The notes beneath the pieces are model-generated. The model worked only from the letters and a program-made list of their open reading frames with translations. It did not search any database and was not told where the DNA came from. From Deltaproteobacteria bacterium (GTDB taxonomy: Bacteria > Desulfobacterota > Desulfarculia > Desulfarculales > Desulfarculaceae): a DNA stretch of 32,977 bases. Below are positions 23,418-30,943 of this stretch, piece after piece (positions within the stretch are counted from its first letter, which is position 1; every line of letters begins with the position of its first letter). The translations under genes were made by a program, and so were the position numbers. The stretch spans positions 1-32,977 of the forward strand of contig JAJZPI010000024.1 of assembly GCA_021811275.1 (NCBI GenBank), given 5' to 3'.

Positions 23418-24242
23418 ATGTCCGTGATAGCCATATCAGCGTGGAGCCACTGCCACGGTGAGGAGATAGCCCGGCGGGTGGCCCGGAAGTTGAACTTCCG
23501 CAGCCTGGGGCCGGAGCTCCTGGGAGAGGTGGCGGATCGCTGGCAGCTGCCTCTGCCCAAGCTGGTGGCTGCCCTGGGCAAGCAGCAGACGCTACTGGGG
23601 GTGACCCCCCGCGAGCGCCGCCGCCTGTTGGCCTACCTGGAGGCCGCCGTCCTGGAAAAACTGGCCCAGGACAAGGTGGTGACCTGGGGTCTGGGGGCCC
23701 ACTTCTATGTCATGGGCGTCTCTCACGTGCTCAAGGTTCGCCTGGTGCTCGACTGGGAGGCCAGGGTGCGGGCCATGATGGAAGAGGGCGGCATGAACGA
23801 AGCCGCCGCGGCCAAGGCCCTCAAGAAGGAGGACGAGGCCCGCGCCAGGATGGCCCACGAGATCTATCGCAAGCAGGAGGACGACCCCACCCTGTACGAT
23901 CTGACCATCAACCTGATGCAGATAGACATCGAGCAGGCGGTGGAGATCGTCGCCGAGGCCGTCCAGCACAAGCGGTTCAAACCCATGACCTTCTCACGCA
24001 AGCTTATGAAGGATCAGGTTTTGGCCACCCAGGTGAAGGCGGAACTGTTCTCGCGCCACCCCGACGCCCAGGTCTCCGCCGACGGCGGCCAAGTGCTGGT
24101 GACGGTCCCGGCCGTCAGGCGAGACCAGGAAAAGAAGATCTCGGCGGTGCGCGATTTGGCCCGGAAGGTCAAGGGGGTGGCCAGCCTCAAAGTAGAGGTG
24201 GTCAACGACTTCCTGGAAGAAGCCGCTGAATCCATGCGTTGA
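23418..24242 (+). CDS. Cytidylate-kinase-like / BON protein, second copy (soluble)
   Basis: Encodes 274 residues from the ATG at 23418, preceded by GGGGAGGTGAG; an earlier in-frame ATG overlaps the previous gene. Residues 1-190 are cytidylate-kinase-like: T-W-G-L-G-A-H-F-Y-V near 89-98, V-R-L-V, an E-A-A-A-A-K-A-L-K-K-E-D-E-A-R-A-R helix, and Y-D-L-T-I-N (160-165) then I-E-Q-A-V. The N-terminal strand reads I-S-A-W-S-H-C-H-G-E-E, without the G-S-G-G loop. Residues about 200-265 form a BON-like domain ending V-K-G-V-A-S-L-K-V-E-V-V. Unlike the copy at 20285 it has no membrane helices or Usp part. It lies between two receiver-only proteins and may be a signal-transduction partner for them. Confidence 0.75.
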   Translation: MSVIAISAWSHCHGEEIARRVARKLNFRSLGPELLGEVADRWQLPLPKLVAALGKQQTLLGVTPRERRRLLAYLEAAVLEKLAQDKVVTWGLGAHFYVMGVSHVLKVRLVLDWEARVRAMMEEGGMNEAAAAKALKKEDEARARMAHEIYRKQEDDPTLYDLTINLMQIDIEQAVEIVAEAVQHKRFKPMTFSRKLMKDQVLATQVKAELFSRHPDAQVSADGGQVLVTVPAVRRDQEKKISAVRDLARKVKGVASLKVEVVNDFLEEAAESMR

Positions 24243-24251
24243 TGGGCCCGC

Positions 24252-24281
24252 GCCGGGCTTCGACCCCGAAAGATGCCCGGC
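24252..24281 (+). other. Intercistronic hairpin before receiver 2
   Basis: GCCGGGC (24252-24258) and GCCCGGC (24275-24281) form a 7-bp stem with a 16-nt loop between the second kinase-like gene and the second receiver gene. No T-run follows. Possible transcript processing or stability element. Confidence 0.35.
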
Positions 24282-24307
24282 CCCGGCGGCCCGCGAAGGA
24301 GCCGAAG

Positions 24308-24715
24308 ATGAGCGACACGCTTGAGGTCTTGGTGCTCGACGATGAGCCTATCGTGGGCAAGCGCCTGAAGCCGGCCCTGGCCAAGGTGGGGTGCGCGGTG
24401 GAGGTCTTCGATTCCCCCGCCGCCGCCCTGGCGCGCATCGCCGAGAAGGAGTTCGACGTGGTGGTCACCGACATCCGCATGGACGAGATCGATGGCATGC
24501 AGGTGCTGGAGGCCGTGAACAGAAAGTCGCTACGGACCAAGGTTATCATGATCACCGGATACGCCATGATGAGCCTGGCGCGGGAGGCCATGGAGAAGGG
24601 GGCCTTCGATTTCATCGCCAAGCCCTTCACCCCCGAGGACCTGCGGGAGGTGATCGGACGGGCGGCCCAGGCCCTGCGCTCGCCGGCGGAGCCGCCCTCG
24701 GCCTTGGCCGGATAG
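24308..24715 (+). CDS. Receiver-only (CheY-like) response regulator 2
   Basis: Encodes 135 residues from ATG 24308, with AAGGAG about 7 bp upstream. It has L-D-D-E-P-I-V-G-K-R-L near the N-terminus, the phosphoacceptor in V-V-V-T-D-I-R-M-D-E, M-I-T-G-Y-A and I-A-K-P-F. The last two motifs and the D-E-P-I-V-G-K-R-L block are shared almost exactly with the receiver at 22978, so the two are a recent-looking duplication. No output domain follows; a short Pro/Ala tail ends it. It is 35 bp upstream of the histidine kinase gene and is a good candidate for direct phosphotransfer from it. Confidence 0.9.
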   Translation: MSDTLEVLVLDDEPIVGKRLKPALAKVGCAVEVFDSPAAALARIAEKEFDVVVTDIRMDEIDGMQVLEAVNRKSLRTKVIMITGYAMMSLAREAMEKGAFDFIAKPFTPEDLREVIGRAAQALRSPAEPPSALAG

Positions 24716-24750
24716 CGCGGTAATTGTCACCGAACGCCGGGACGGGGCAC

Positions 24751-26337
24751 ATGCCGGATGACAAGCAGCCGGCCGAGCCGGAGCGGGGCCAGGCCGCCAC
24801 GGTGGAAGGCCGCTACGAGCGGATTAAGGCGGCCGAGGCTGCCCGCCAGGCCCTGCTCACCCGGCCCCGCTTCAGCTTCCGCACCCAGATATTCCTGGGC
24901 TTCTTCCTGGCGTTCCTGTTCTCATTCGGCATAGCTACCTCGATGGTGATAACCATCTACCTCGTCGAGAACAAGATGAAGTTCCTGGAGATCGCCAGCG
25001 AGTACGTCACGGAAATTCAGCAGGCCCGGCGCTTCGAGAAGAATTACTTTCTTTACGGCACCAACCTGCAGGATGCCCTGGAGCAGGTCTACCTGGCCAA
25101 GACCATACTTGAGAAGAACTCCGACGAGCTGCTGCGAGTGGCCGGCGACAAGCGCGATTCCATGATAATCCCCCATCTGCAGCGCTACGAGGAGCTGCTC
25201 AAGAGACTGGCCGCCCTGGAGAGCGAGCCGGACAGTCCGCGCCTCAACCAGAAGAAAAAAGAGATCGAGATGGAGGTGCGCCAGCACGGCCAGGAAATGG
25301 TCTCCTTCGCCCAGGACGTCATGACCAAGGAGAAGGAGTCCATGGCCCGGATGGTGGCGCGCTCACGCAACATCCACGTCCTCTCCTTCGCCGTGGCCTC
25401 CATCTTCATGGTCTACATCGCCTATTTCCTAGGCAGCAGCCTTCTGGGCACGGTCAATCGATTCCAGGGCTACGCCCAGCGCATCGCCGCCGGCGACTTC
25501 ACCCCCATCACCCCCATCCGCCGCTTCCGAGACGAGTTCACCGAATTGGCCATCACCATCAACCAGATGTTGCAAGAGCTGGAGGCCCACGAGGCAACCT
25601 TGGTCCAGTCGCACAAGATGCGCGCCGTCGGCACCCTCACCGCGGGTGTGGCCCATGAGCTGAACAACCCCCTGAACAACATCACCCTCACCGCCCACGC
25701 CCTCCTGGAAGACTACCGGGAAATGAATGACGATGACCGCCGAGAAATGTTGGGAGACCTGGTCAACGAGGCTGGCCGGGCCCAGAGCATCATAAAGAAT
25801 CTGCTGGACTTCGCCCGCGAAAGCGGAGCCCAGGTGGAGCCGCTGGACCTGGTGGCCTTGCTCAAGGACACCACCCACCTGGCGGCCAACCAGATCAAGC
25901 TTTCAGGCATAAAGATGGAGTTCAGCGCCACCGACAACCTGCCTAGGGTGCATGGCGACGCCCAGCAATTGCAGCAGGTCTTCCTGAACCTGATCCTGAA
26001 CGCCATGGACGCCTCGCCCAAGGGCGGCAAGATTCAGGTGCTGGTGGTTCCGGCCGACGAGCCCAACTTCGTGGCGGTCAAGATAATCGATTTCGGCTCG
26101 GGCATTCCCGAGCACATCCTGGGCTCCATCTTCGACCCCTTCTTCACCACCAAGACCAAGGGCAAGGGCACCGGCCTGGGGCTCAGTGTCTCCCAGGGCA
26201 TCGTGGCCAAGCACGGCGGCCGCATCATGGTCAGCAGCCGCGAAGGCCAAGGCTCCACCTTCTCGGTGGTGCTGCCCATCACCACCTTGCCAGCGCGCAT
26301 CGGGGGGAACATGCCACGCTCCGGGGCCCTAAGCTAG
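24751..26337 (+). CDS. Membrane sensor histidine kinase
   Basis: Encodes 528 residues from ATG 24751 (weak GGGG upstream; a TTG at 24724 is an alternative). Helix 47-71, an extracytoplasmic helical sensor region of about 135 residues (72-207, E- and K-rich, four-helix-bundle like), helix about 209-229, HAMP (about 230-283), then the H-box G-V-A-H-E-L-N-N-P-L-N-N with His302, the N-box L-N-L-I-L-N-A-M (412-419), D-F-G-S-G-I-P (447-453), F-F-T-T-K and G-T-G-L-G-L-S (473-479). It phosphorylates a receiver; candidates are the two encoded just upstream and the sigma-54 activator at 18115. It is the last gene of the operon. The signal is unknown; given the exporter in the operon, an external anion or redox stress is plausible. 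Confidence 0.92.
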   Translation: MPDDKQPAEPERGQAATVEGRYERIKAAEAARQALLTRPRFSFRTQIFLGFFLAFLFSFGIATSMVITIYLVENKMKFLEIASEYVTEIQQARRFEKNYFLYGTNLQDALEQVYLAKTILEKNSDELLRVAGDKRDSMIIPHLQRYEELLKRLAALESEPDSPRLNQKKKEIEMEVRQHGQEMVSFAQDVMTKEKESMARMVARSRNIHVLSFAVASIFMVYIAYFLGSSLLGTVNRFQGYAQRIAAGDFTPITPIRRFRDEFTELAITINQMLQELEAHEATLVQSHKMRAVGTLTAGVAHELNNPLNNITLTAHALLEDYREMNDDDRREMLGDLVNEAGRAQSIIKNLLDFARESGAQVEPLDLVALLKDTTHLAANQIKLSGIKMEFSATDNLPRVHGDAQQLQQVFLNLILNAMDASPKGGKIQVLVVPADEPNFVAVKIIDFGSGIPEHILGSIFDPFFTTKTKGKGTGLGLSVSQGIVAKHGGRIMVSSREGQGSTFSVVLPITTLPARIGGNMPRSGALS

Positions 26338-26344
26338 ACCCTCC

Positions 26345-26357
26345 CCGCCGAAGGCGG
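26345..26357 (+). terminator. Short hairpin after the sigma-54 operon
   Basis: CCGCC-GAA-GGCGG begins 8 bp after the kinase stop, in the gap before the convergent DUF523 gene. The stem is only 5 bp and there is no T-run, so its terminator role is tentative. Confidence 0.35.
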
Positions 26358-26384
26358 CCCTTCCCTCTGGTCCCGGCAGTGAGC

Positions 26385-27356
26385 CTAGTCCCCCGCTCGT
26401 CCCTTGCCGGAATCTCCCAGGTCGAAGAGTTCCCGCGGGTAGGGCTGGAAGAAGCTCTGTCCCAGCAGATAATCCACCTTGAATTGTAAGGACCATGCGG
26501 TTAGCAGGCCCTGCAAGAGCAGCAGAGGCGCGCGGCCCGCGCGGTATTGTTCCAAGGTCTCAAGGAAATAGGCCTTCTCCCTGGAGCCCAAGGCCTTCTT
26601 GAAATAACCCAGAGCGTGCATGCAAACGTTGATGACCGCCGGCGCGCGCGGCGGGCGGGCCATGGCTTGGCCTAGGAGACGGGCGTACTGGGCAATGGCC
26701 GACACCGGGTCGTCCGCGGCCAGACCCGCCACCAGACGACCCATCTGCCGCAGGGCGGTCTGGTTGTAGGCCATGAGCAGGAGCTTGTTGGATGCCTGAA
26801 ACTCCATCAGACCGCGAGCCCCGGGTCGCGCCGCAATTTGGCGCAGGCGAGCGTTGACGAAAAGTTTGGTCAGGAAGTGCTCGCGCAGCCGGAAGTTCAG
26901 CACCCGGCCTTCGTGCTCCACGGCCAGGGCCGGGAATGCCTCCATCATGGCCGCGGCGAACAGGCCCCGGCCACGGCGCAAGGGCGAGCCCTCCTTGCCG
27001 ACGTTGTATACCTTCACGTCCAGGGGGCCGCAGGAGGGCGAACGGCTTTTGAGGAGGAAGCCGTCGACCGCTTCAAGGCTGGCGATGATTCGCTGGCTGA
27101 AGCGAGCCATTTCCCCGGTGAGGTCGCGCCCGCTGGCGGGCTGCACCATCCTTATGGCGCCGGATGTCCTTTCAACCAGGCGCACCGGCGAGCGGGGCAC
27201 CCCCAGGCCGATCTCCACCTCCGGACAGACGGTGGTGAAATCGACCCAGCCACCCAGGCGGGTGGCGAACTCGTCATTTATGGTTTGGCCGTTGTAGCGG
27301 CAGGAGGCGAAACCCAGGCACTTGCTGGCCAGAACCTTGGGTCGGGGGAAATCCAT
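26385..27356 (-). CDS. DUF523-DUF1722 protein (TudS-like plus YbgA-like fusion)
   Basis: Encodes 323 residues; GGGAG lies 8 bp before the ATG at 27356. Residues about 7-150 are DUF523, with Cys13, Cys19, Cys44 and Cys109 (K-C-L-G-F-A-S-C-R-Y-N-G, V-C-P-E, K-S-R-S-P-S-C-G). In characterised members (TudS) such cysteines hold an iron-sulfur cluster used for desulfurising thiolated bases. Residues about 190-310 are DUF1722, the YbgA domain. E. coli ybgA lies next to the phr photolyase gene, and here too a photolyase diverges from this gene 122 bp away, an association that supports a shared role in DNA or RNA damage handling. Actual substrate is unknown. Confidence 0.88.
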   Translation of the reverse strand: MDFPRPKVLASKCLGFASCRYNGQTINDEFATRLGGWVDFTTVCPEVEIGLGVPRSPVRLVERTSGAIRMVQPASGRDLTGEMARFSQRIIASLEAVDGFLLKSRSPSCGPLDVKVYNVGKEGSPLRRGRGLFAAAMMEAFPALAVEHEGRVLNFRLREHFLTKLFVNARLRQIAARPGARGLMEFQASNKLLLMAYNQTALRQMGRLVAGLAADDPVSAIAQYARLLGQAMARPPRAPAVINVCMHALGYFKKALGSREKAYFLETLEQYRAGRAPLLLLQGLLTAWSLQFKVDYLLGQSFFQPYPRELFDLGDSGKGRAGD

Positions 27357-27421
27357 AATTCGTGCTCCCGGCGGCGGGGTGCCGCCGCGCTGTTAAGCTC
27401 GTGAAGATGACATCCGGCCGA

Positions 27422-27450
27422 TTGAGCATGGCCCTGGTCTGGGCTATCCT
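27422..27450 (+). promoter_or_regulatory. Sigma-70-type promoter candidate for the photolyase gene
   Basis: TTGAGC (27422-27427), exactly 17 bp, TATCCT (27445-27450). Each element matches consensus at four of six positions. Transcription would start near 27457, about 22 bp before the ATG at 27479, which supports that start over earlier in-frame codons. Confidence 0.4.
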
Positions 27451-27478
27451 GAGTCAAACCAGGGAGGTGTCAGCGACC

Positions 27479-29053
27479 ATGGTCCCCCCGGAGAGAATCA
27501 GGGTCCTCAACCAGAGTCCCCTCAACCCCCAAGGCCGCCACGTGCTCTATTGGATGACCGCCGCCCGCCGCTCGAGTCACAATTTCGGCCTGCAACGCGC
27601 TGCCGAGCTAAGCCGCGAATTGGACCGCCCCCTGCTGGTGCTGGAGGCCCTGCGCGCGGACTATCCTTTCGCCTCCCGCCGCCTGCACGCCTTTGTAATG
27701 CAGGGCATGGCCGACAACCTGCGCGCCTTCGCCAAGGGCCGAGCTCTCTATCACCCTTATCTGGAGCCCGCATCAGGGGCGGGCAAGGGTTTGCTGGAAG
27801 TCCTGGCCGAGCACGCCTGCGCGGTGGTGGCCGACGACTTCCCGGCTTTCTTCCTGCCCCGCATGCTGGCCGCGGTCGCTTCACGGCTGGCGGTGGGCCT
27901 GGAGGCGGTGGATTCCTGCGGGCTGCTGCCGCTCGCGGCCACGCCGAAGGCCTTCCCTTCGGCCCACCAAATGCGCCGCTTCATGCACCGCCATCTGCCT
28001 ACCCACCTGGGCAGCCTGGCCGAGGCCGATCCCTTGCGGGCTGGCCTGCCCGCCGGGGCGGCCCTGCCTGCCGGTCTGGCCGAGCGCTGGCCCGCGGCCA
28101 CGGCGGGGCAACTGCGGTCCGGCTCCGGCTGGCTGGCCAACCGACCTCTGGACCATTCCCTGGCCGTATCGCCTCTGGCCGGCGGGTCTCAGGCCGCCGG
28201 AGCCAGGCTGCGCGCCTTCGTGGCGAACGGCCTGGCGCGCTATGCCGAGGAGGCCAAGCATCCCCTCTCCGGCGCGGCCAGCGGGCTCTCGCCCTATCTG
28301 CATTTCGGCCACATATCGACCCAGGAGGTCTTCCTGGCCGTGGCCGGGAACGAGGGCTGGGCTCCCCACCTGCTCAACCCCGGGGCCGCCGGCCACCGGC
28401 AAGGCTTCTGGGGGCTCACGGCCTCCGCCGAGGCATTTTTGGACCAACTCGTCACTTGGCGCGAGCTGGGCTACCACTTCTGCCGCCATCGTCCGGACCA
28501 TGAGTCCTTTTCCGCCCTGCCGGACTGGGCACAGCACACCCTGCGGAAGCACGCCCGGGACCCCCGGGCCTATGTCTACGGCCCGGAGGAGCTGCTGGCC
28601 GCGGCCACCCACGACCCCATCTGGAACGCCGCCCAACGTCAGCTTGCGCGGGAAGGAATTATCCCCAACTACTTGCGCATGCTATGGGGCAAGAAGATCC
28701 TCCACTGGGCGCCTGACCCTCGCTCAGCCTTGGCCATCATGCTCGAACTCAACAACCGCCTGGCTTTGGACGGCCGCGATCCCAATTCGATCAGCGGCAT
28801 TCTCTGGTGCCTGGGGCTTTTTGACCGGCCCTGGGGGCCAGAGCGGCCAGTATTCGGCCGGGTGCGCTACATGACCAGCGAGAACGCCGCTCGCAAACTG
28901 CGCCTCAAGCAATACCTGGACCTCTATGGACCTGAGTCGGGCGTCATGGCCGCCGCATCAGACCTCAAGCCGGCTTCGCAGAGTCCGGAACCTCTCCGGC
29001 CAAATAAGCCGAAAGCACGGCGTGCAAAAGGGCCAGGGCGACCTGCCAGATAG
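27479..29053 (+). CDS. phr: Class II CPD photolyase
   Basis: Encodes 524 residues from the ATG at 27479 (GGGAGG about 10 bp upstream). The protein repairs cyclobutane pyrimidine dimers with blue-light-excited FAD. The N-terminal antenna-like domain starts with R-V-L-N-Q-S-P-L-N-P-Q-G-R-H-V-L-Y-W-M, typical of class II enzymes. The C-terminal FAD domain has Y-L-H-F-G-H-I-S, L-V-T-W-R-E-L-G-Y-H-F, W-N-A-A-Q-R-Q-L, Y-L-R-M-L-W-G-K-K-I-L-H-W, L-D-G-R-D-P-N and P-V-F-G-R-V-R-Y-M, all class II signatures. A roughly 35-residue Lys/Arg/Pro-rich tail follows and may bind DNA. It is divergent from the DUF523-DUF1722 gene and convergent with the small gene at 29058. Confidence 0.93.
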   Translation: MVPPERIRVLNQSPLNPQGRHVLYWMTAARRSSHNFGLQRAAELSRELDRPLLVLEALRADYPFASRRLHAFVMQGMADNLRAFAKGRALYHPYLEPASGAGKGLLEVLAEHACAVVADDFPAFFLPRMLAAVASRLAVGLEAVDSCGLLPLAATPKAFPSAHQMRRFMHRHLPTHLGSLAEADPLRAGLPAGAALPAGLAERWPAATAGQLRSGSGWLANRPLDHSLAVSPLAGGSQAAGARLRAFVANGLARYAEEAKHPLSGAASGLSPYLHFGHISTQEVFLAVAGNEGWAPHLLNPGAAGHRQGFWGLTASAEAFLDQLVTWRELGYHFCRHRPDHESFSALPDWAQHTLRKHARDPRAYVYGPEELLAAATHDPIWNAAQRQLAREGIIPNYLRMLWGKKILHWAPDPRSALAIMLELNNRLALDGRDPNSISGILWCLGLFDRPWGPERPVFGRVRYMTSENAARKLRLKQYLDLYGPESGVMAAASDLKPASQSPEPLRPNKPKARRAKGPGRPAR

Positions 29054-29057
29054 GCCC

Positions 29058-29282
29058 TCAGGCTCTCAGCCTCTCCCAGACCAGACACCCCTGGGGGGCA
29101 AGGTAATTGCCGGAAATCCCGAAACCCAGTTGCGCGCCGCCCGCGCTCCAGGGCAGGCTCGGGAATCGCTCCACCTCTGCTCCTTCGTACACCCGCCGCA
29201 ACGGAACCAAGAGTTCCACCCCGAAATTGGCCAGGAGCACCAGCAGGCAGGACTTGGATTGATCGGGGGCGGCACGTTTCAT
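29058..29282 (-). CDS. Small hypothetical protein downstream of the SDR gene
   Basis: Encodes 74 residues. It begins 17 bp after the SDR-DUF2867 gene stop, on the same strand, with a modest AGG about 5 bp before the ATG, so it is probably the last gene of that operon. The N-terminal third is hydrophobic (S-C-L-L-V-L-L-A-N-F-G-V-E-L-L-V-P-L-R-R-V), then V-E-R-F-P-S-L-P and a Gly-rich G-I-S-G-N-Y. It could be a small cytosolic protein rather than a membrane one, because the hydrophobic stretch contains polar residues. No known family is recognised; position 4 bp from the photolyase stop, convergent, argues it is a real short gene, but a spurious ORF is possible. Confidence 0.5.
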   Translation of the reverse strand: MKRAAPDQSKSCLLVLLANFGVELLVPLRRVYEGAEVERFPSLPWSAGGAQLGFGISGNYLAPQGCLVWERLRA

Positions 29283-29299
29283 AGTGCCTAAGGTCCCCT

Positions 29300-30820
29300 T
29301 CAGATGCGGCAGACGTTGCTGGCGTCAGGGTCGAAGGCCTCCACCGGCCCCAGGGGCTCGCGTCCCAGGCTGCGGGATAGCCCGCGCAGGAGTCCGCTGA
29401 AAAGCCAGCCGTGCATGGGCAGCAGGGCGCGCCAATAAGCCAGGCCGGCCAGGCCTCGGGGCAGGAAGCTGGCCACCAGGCGCACCTCGGTTTCCTGGCC
29501 GGAAATAGGCTCTAGGATGAACTCCATGACCGCCTCGCCGGGGGCCTTCATTTCCGCCACCAGGAGCAACCGTTTGCCAGGCGTCACCTCGGCCACCCGC
29601 CAGAAATCCAGGGCATCGCCCACCCGCAGCTCGTGGGGGTGACGGCGGCCCCGGCCCAGGCCCACTCCGCCCAGAAGGCGGTCGCCCAGGCCCCGCAGGC
29701 CCCAGAGCCAGTCCTGGAAATACCAGCCCTGGCTTCCGCCCAGGCGGGACAGGGCCGGCCAAATTCTTTCGGGGGGCAGGTCCAGGCGAGCGCGGCAGGC
29801 CGACTTGTAGACCGTGCCGCCGGCGTAGGGCGCGTCGGCGCAGTAGAGCCATTCCGGCGGGGGCGGTCCGCCGGCGTCCATCCAGCAGGTGTCCACCCGC
29901 CCTTGGGCGATCCTCTGCAGGGCCCGCCTTATGGCCTCGCGGCAGGTGATCAAGTCCTGGGGGATCATGCCCCTGATGCGGTCGTCCTTGACCACCACCT
30001 CGTTGCGCAGGCCCTCAGTCAGGGGGCGGGCCAGGGAGGCTGGCACCGGGGTGATAAGGTGCGCCCAGTAGGAACTGAGCCGGGGGCTGAACAAGGGCAC
30101 AGGCACGATCAGCCGCCGTCGCAGGTGGGCCTCCTCGGCGAAGATGCGAAACAGCGCCTCGTAGGTGAGCACCTCGGGCCCGCCGATGTCCAGGGTCTGG
30201 CCCAGGACCGCGTCGGTGTTCAGGCAGCCCTCCAGATAGCCCAGCACATTGGCGATGGCTATGGGCTGACAGGGGGTGCGCACCCAGCGCGGAGTTATCA
30301 TCACCGGCAGGCGCTCGACCAGATAGCGCATCAACTCGAAGGAGGCGCTGCCCGCCCCCAGGATCATGGCCGCCCGCAGCCAGGTGCGCGGGGTGCGTCC
30401 CGTCCCCAGGATGCGGCCCACCTCGGCCCGGGAACGCAGGTGCTCGCTGATGTGGGGGTCGTCGGGCACCAGCCCCCCCAAGTAGATCAGGCGGTCCAGG
30501 CCCGCGGCCTCGGCGGCTGCGGCCACGTTGAGCGCAGCCTGGCGGTCGGCGCTGGCGTAGTCCTTGGTCTGCGGGTTCATGGAGTGGACCAGGTAGAAGG
30601 CCGCGCGGCAGCCTCGCGCCGCCTTGGCCAGGGAGGCCAGGTCCATGACGTCGCCCTTGACCACCTCCATGCGGGCATGGGAGGCCCAGGGCCGGCAGGA
30701 AAGCTTGGCCGGGTTGCGGGCCAGGGCCCGCACGGCGTGGCCGGCTTGCAGCAGGCGCGGCGCCAGGCGTCCGCCCACGTAGCCGGTGGCCCCCAATATC
30801 AATACGGGCGATTCGTTCAC
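29300..30820 (-). CDS. SDR-type NAD(P)-binding epimerase-like protein with C-terminal DUF2867
   Basis: Encodes 506 residues. The N-terminal extended-SDR/NmrA-like part (1-310) has the dinucleotide motif G-A-T-G-Y-V-G-G-R-L (11-20), V-K-G-D-V-M-D at the acidic position, and Y-L-V-H-S-M. The typical YxxxK catalytic pair is not clear, so it may be a redox sensor or reductase of atypical mechanism. The C-terminal part (about 340-500) is DUF2867, a START-like ligand-binding fold, with Y-K-S-A-C-R-A-R-L and S-Q-G-W-Y. Such SDR-DUF2867 proteins often accompany photolyase genes in light- or oxidative-stress clusters, and that is the context here. Substrate is unknown. Confidence 0.85.
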   Translation of the reverse strand: MNESPVLILGATGYVGGRLAPRLLQAGHAVRALARNPAKLSCRPWASHARMEVVKGDVMDLASLAKAARGCRAAFYLVHSMNPQTKDYASADRQAALNVAAAAEAAGLDRLIYLGGLVPDDPHISEHLRSRAEVGRILGTGRTPRTWLRAAMILGAGSASFELMRYLVERLPVMITPRWVRTPCQPIAIANVLGYLEGCLNTDAVLGQTLDIGGPEVLTYEALFRIFAEEAHLRRRLIVPVPLFSPRLSSYWAHLITPVPASLARPLTEGLRNEVVVKDDRIRGMIPQDLITCREAIRRALQRIAQGRVDTCWMDAGGPPPPEWLYCADAPYAGGTVYKSACRARLDLPPERIWPALSRLGGSQGWYFQDWLWGLRGLGDRLLGGVGLGRGRRHPHELRVGDALDFWRVAEVTPGKRLLLVAEMKAPGEAVMEFILEPISGQETEVRLVASFLPRGLAGLAYWRALLPMHGWLFSGLLRGLSRSLGREPLGPVEAFDPDASNVCRI

Positions 30821-30906
30821 GCAGACCCCCTTCTTGCCGTAATAGTGTTGCGCCGGAGGCGTCCACTGGCAGGCAGGATCAAACCTGGGCGCGCCGCTAT
30901 TTCTTT

Positions 30907-30943
30907 AATTTTAACCCAATTTTAACCCAGACGCCTTTACTGT
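30907..30943 (+). promoter_or_regulatory. PhoB/OmpR-type tandem box with possible -10
   Basis: AATTTTAACCC occurs twice in perfect head-to-tail order (30907-30917, 30918-30928), an 11-bp period equal to one helical turn, as in PhoB and other OmpR-family boxes. TACTGT at 30938-30943 lies about 9 bp downstream, where the -10 of a PhoB-type promoter would be. It would read toward the CBS-domain gene at 31122 with a leader of about 170 nt. The rest of the 301-bp gap between 30820 and 31122 shows nothing else recognisable. Confidence 0.5.
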
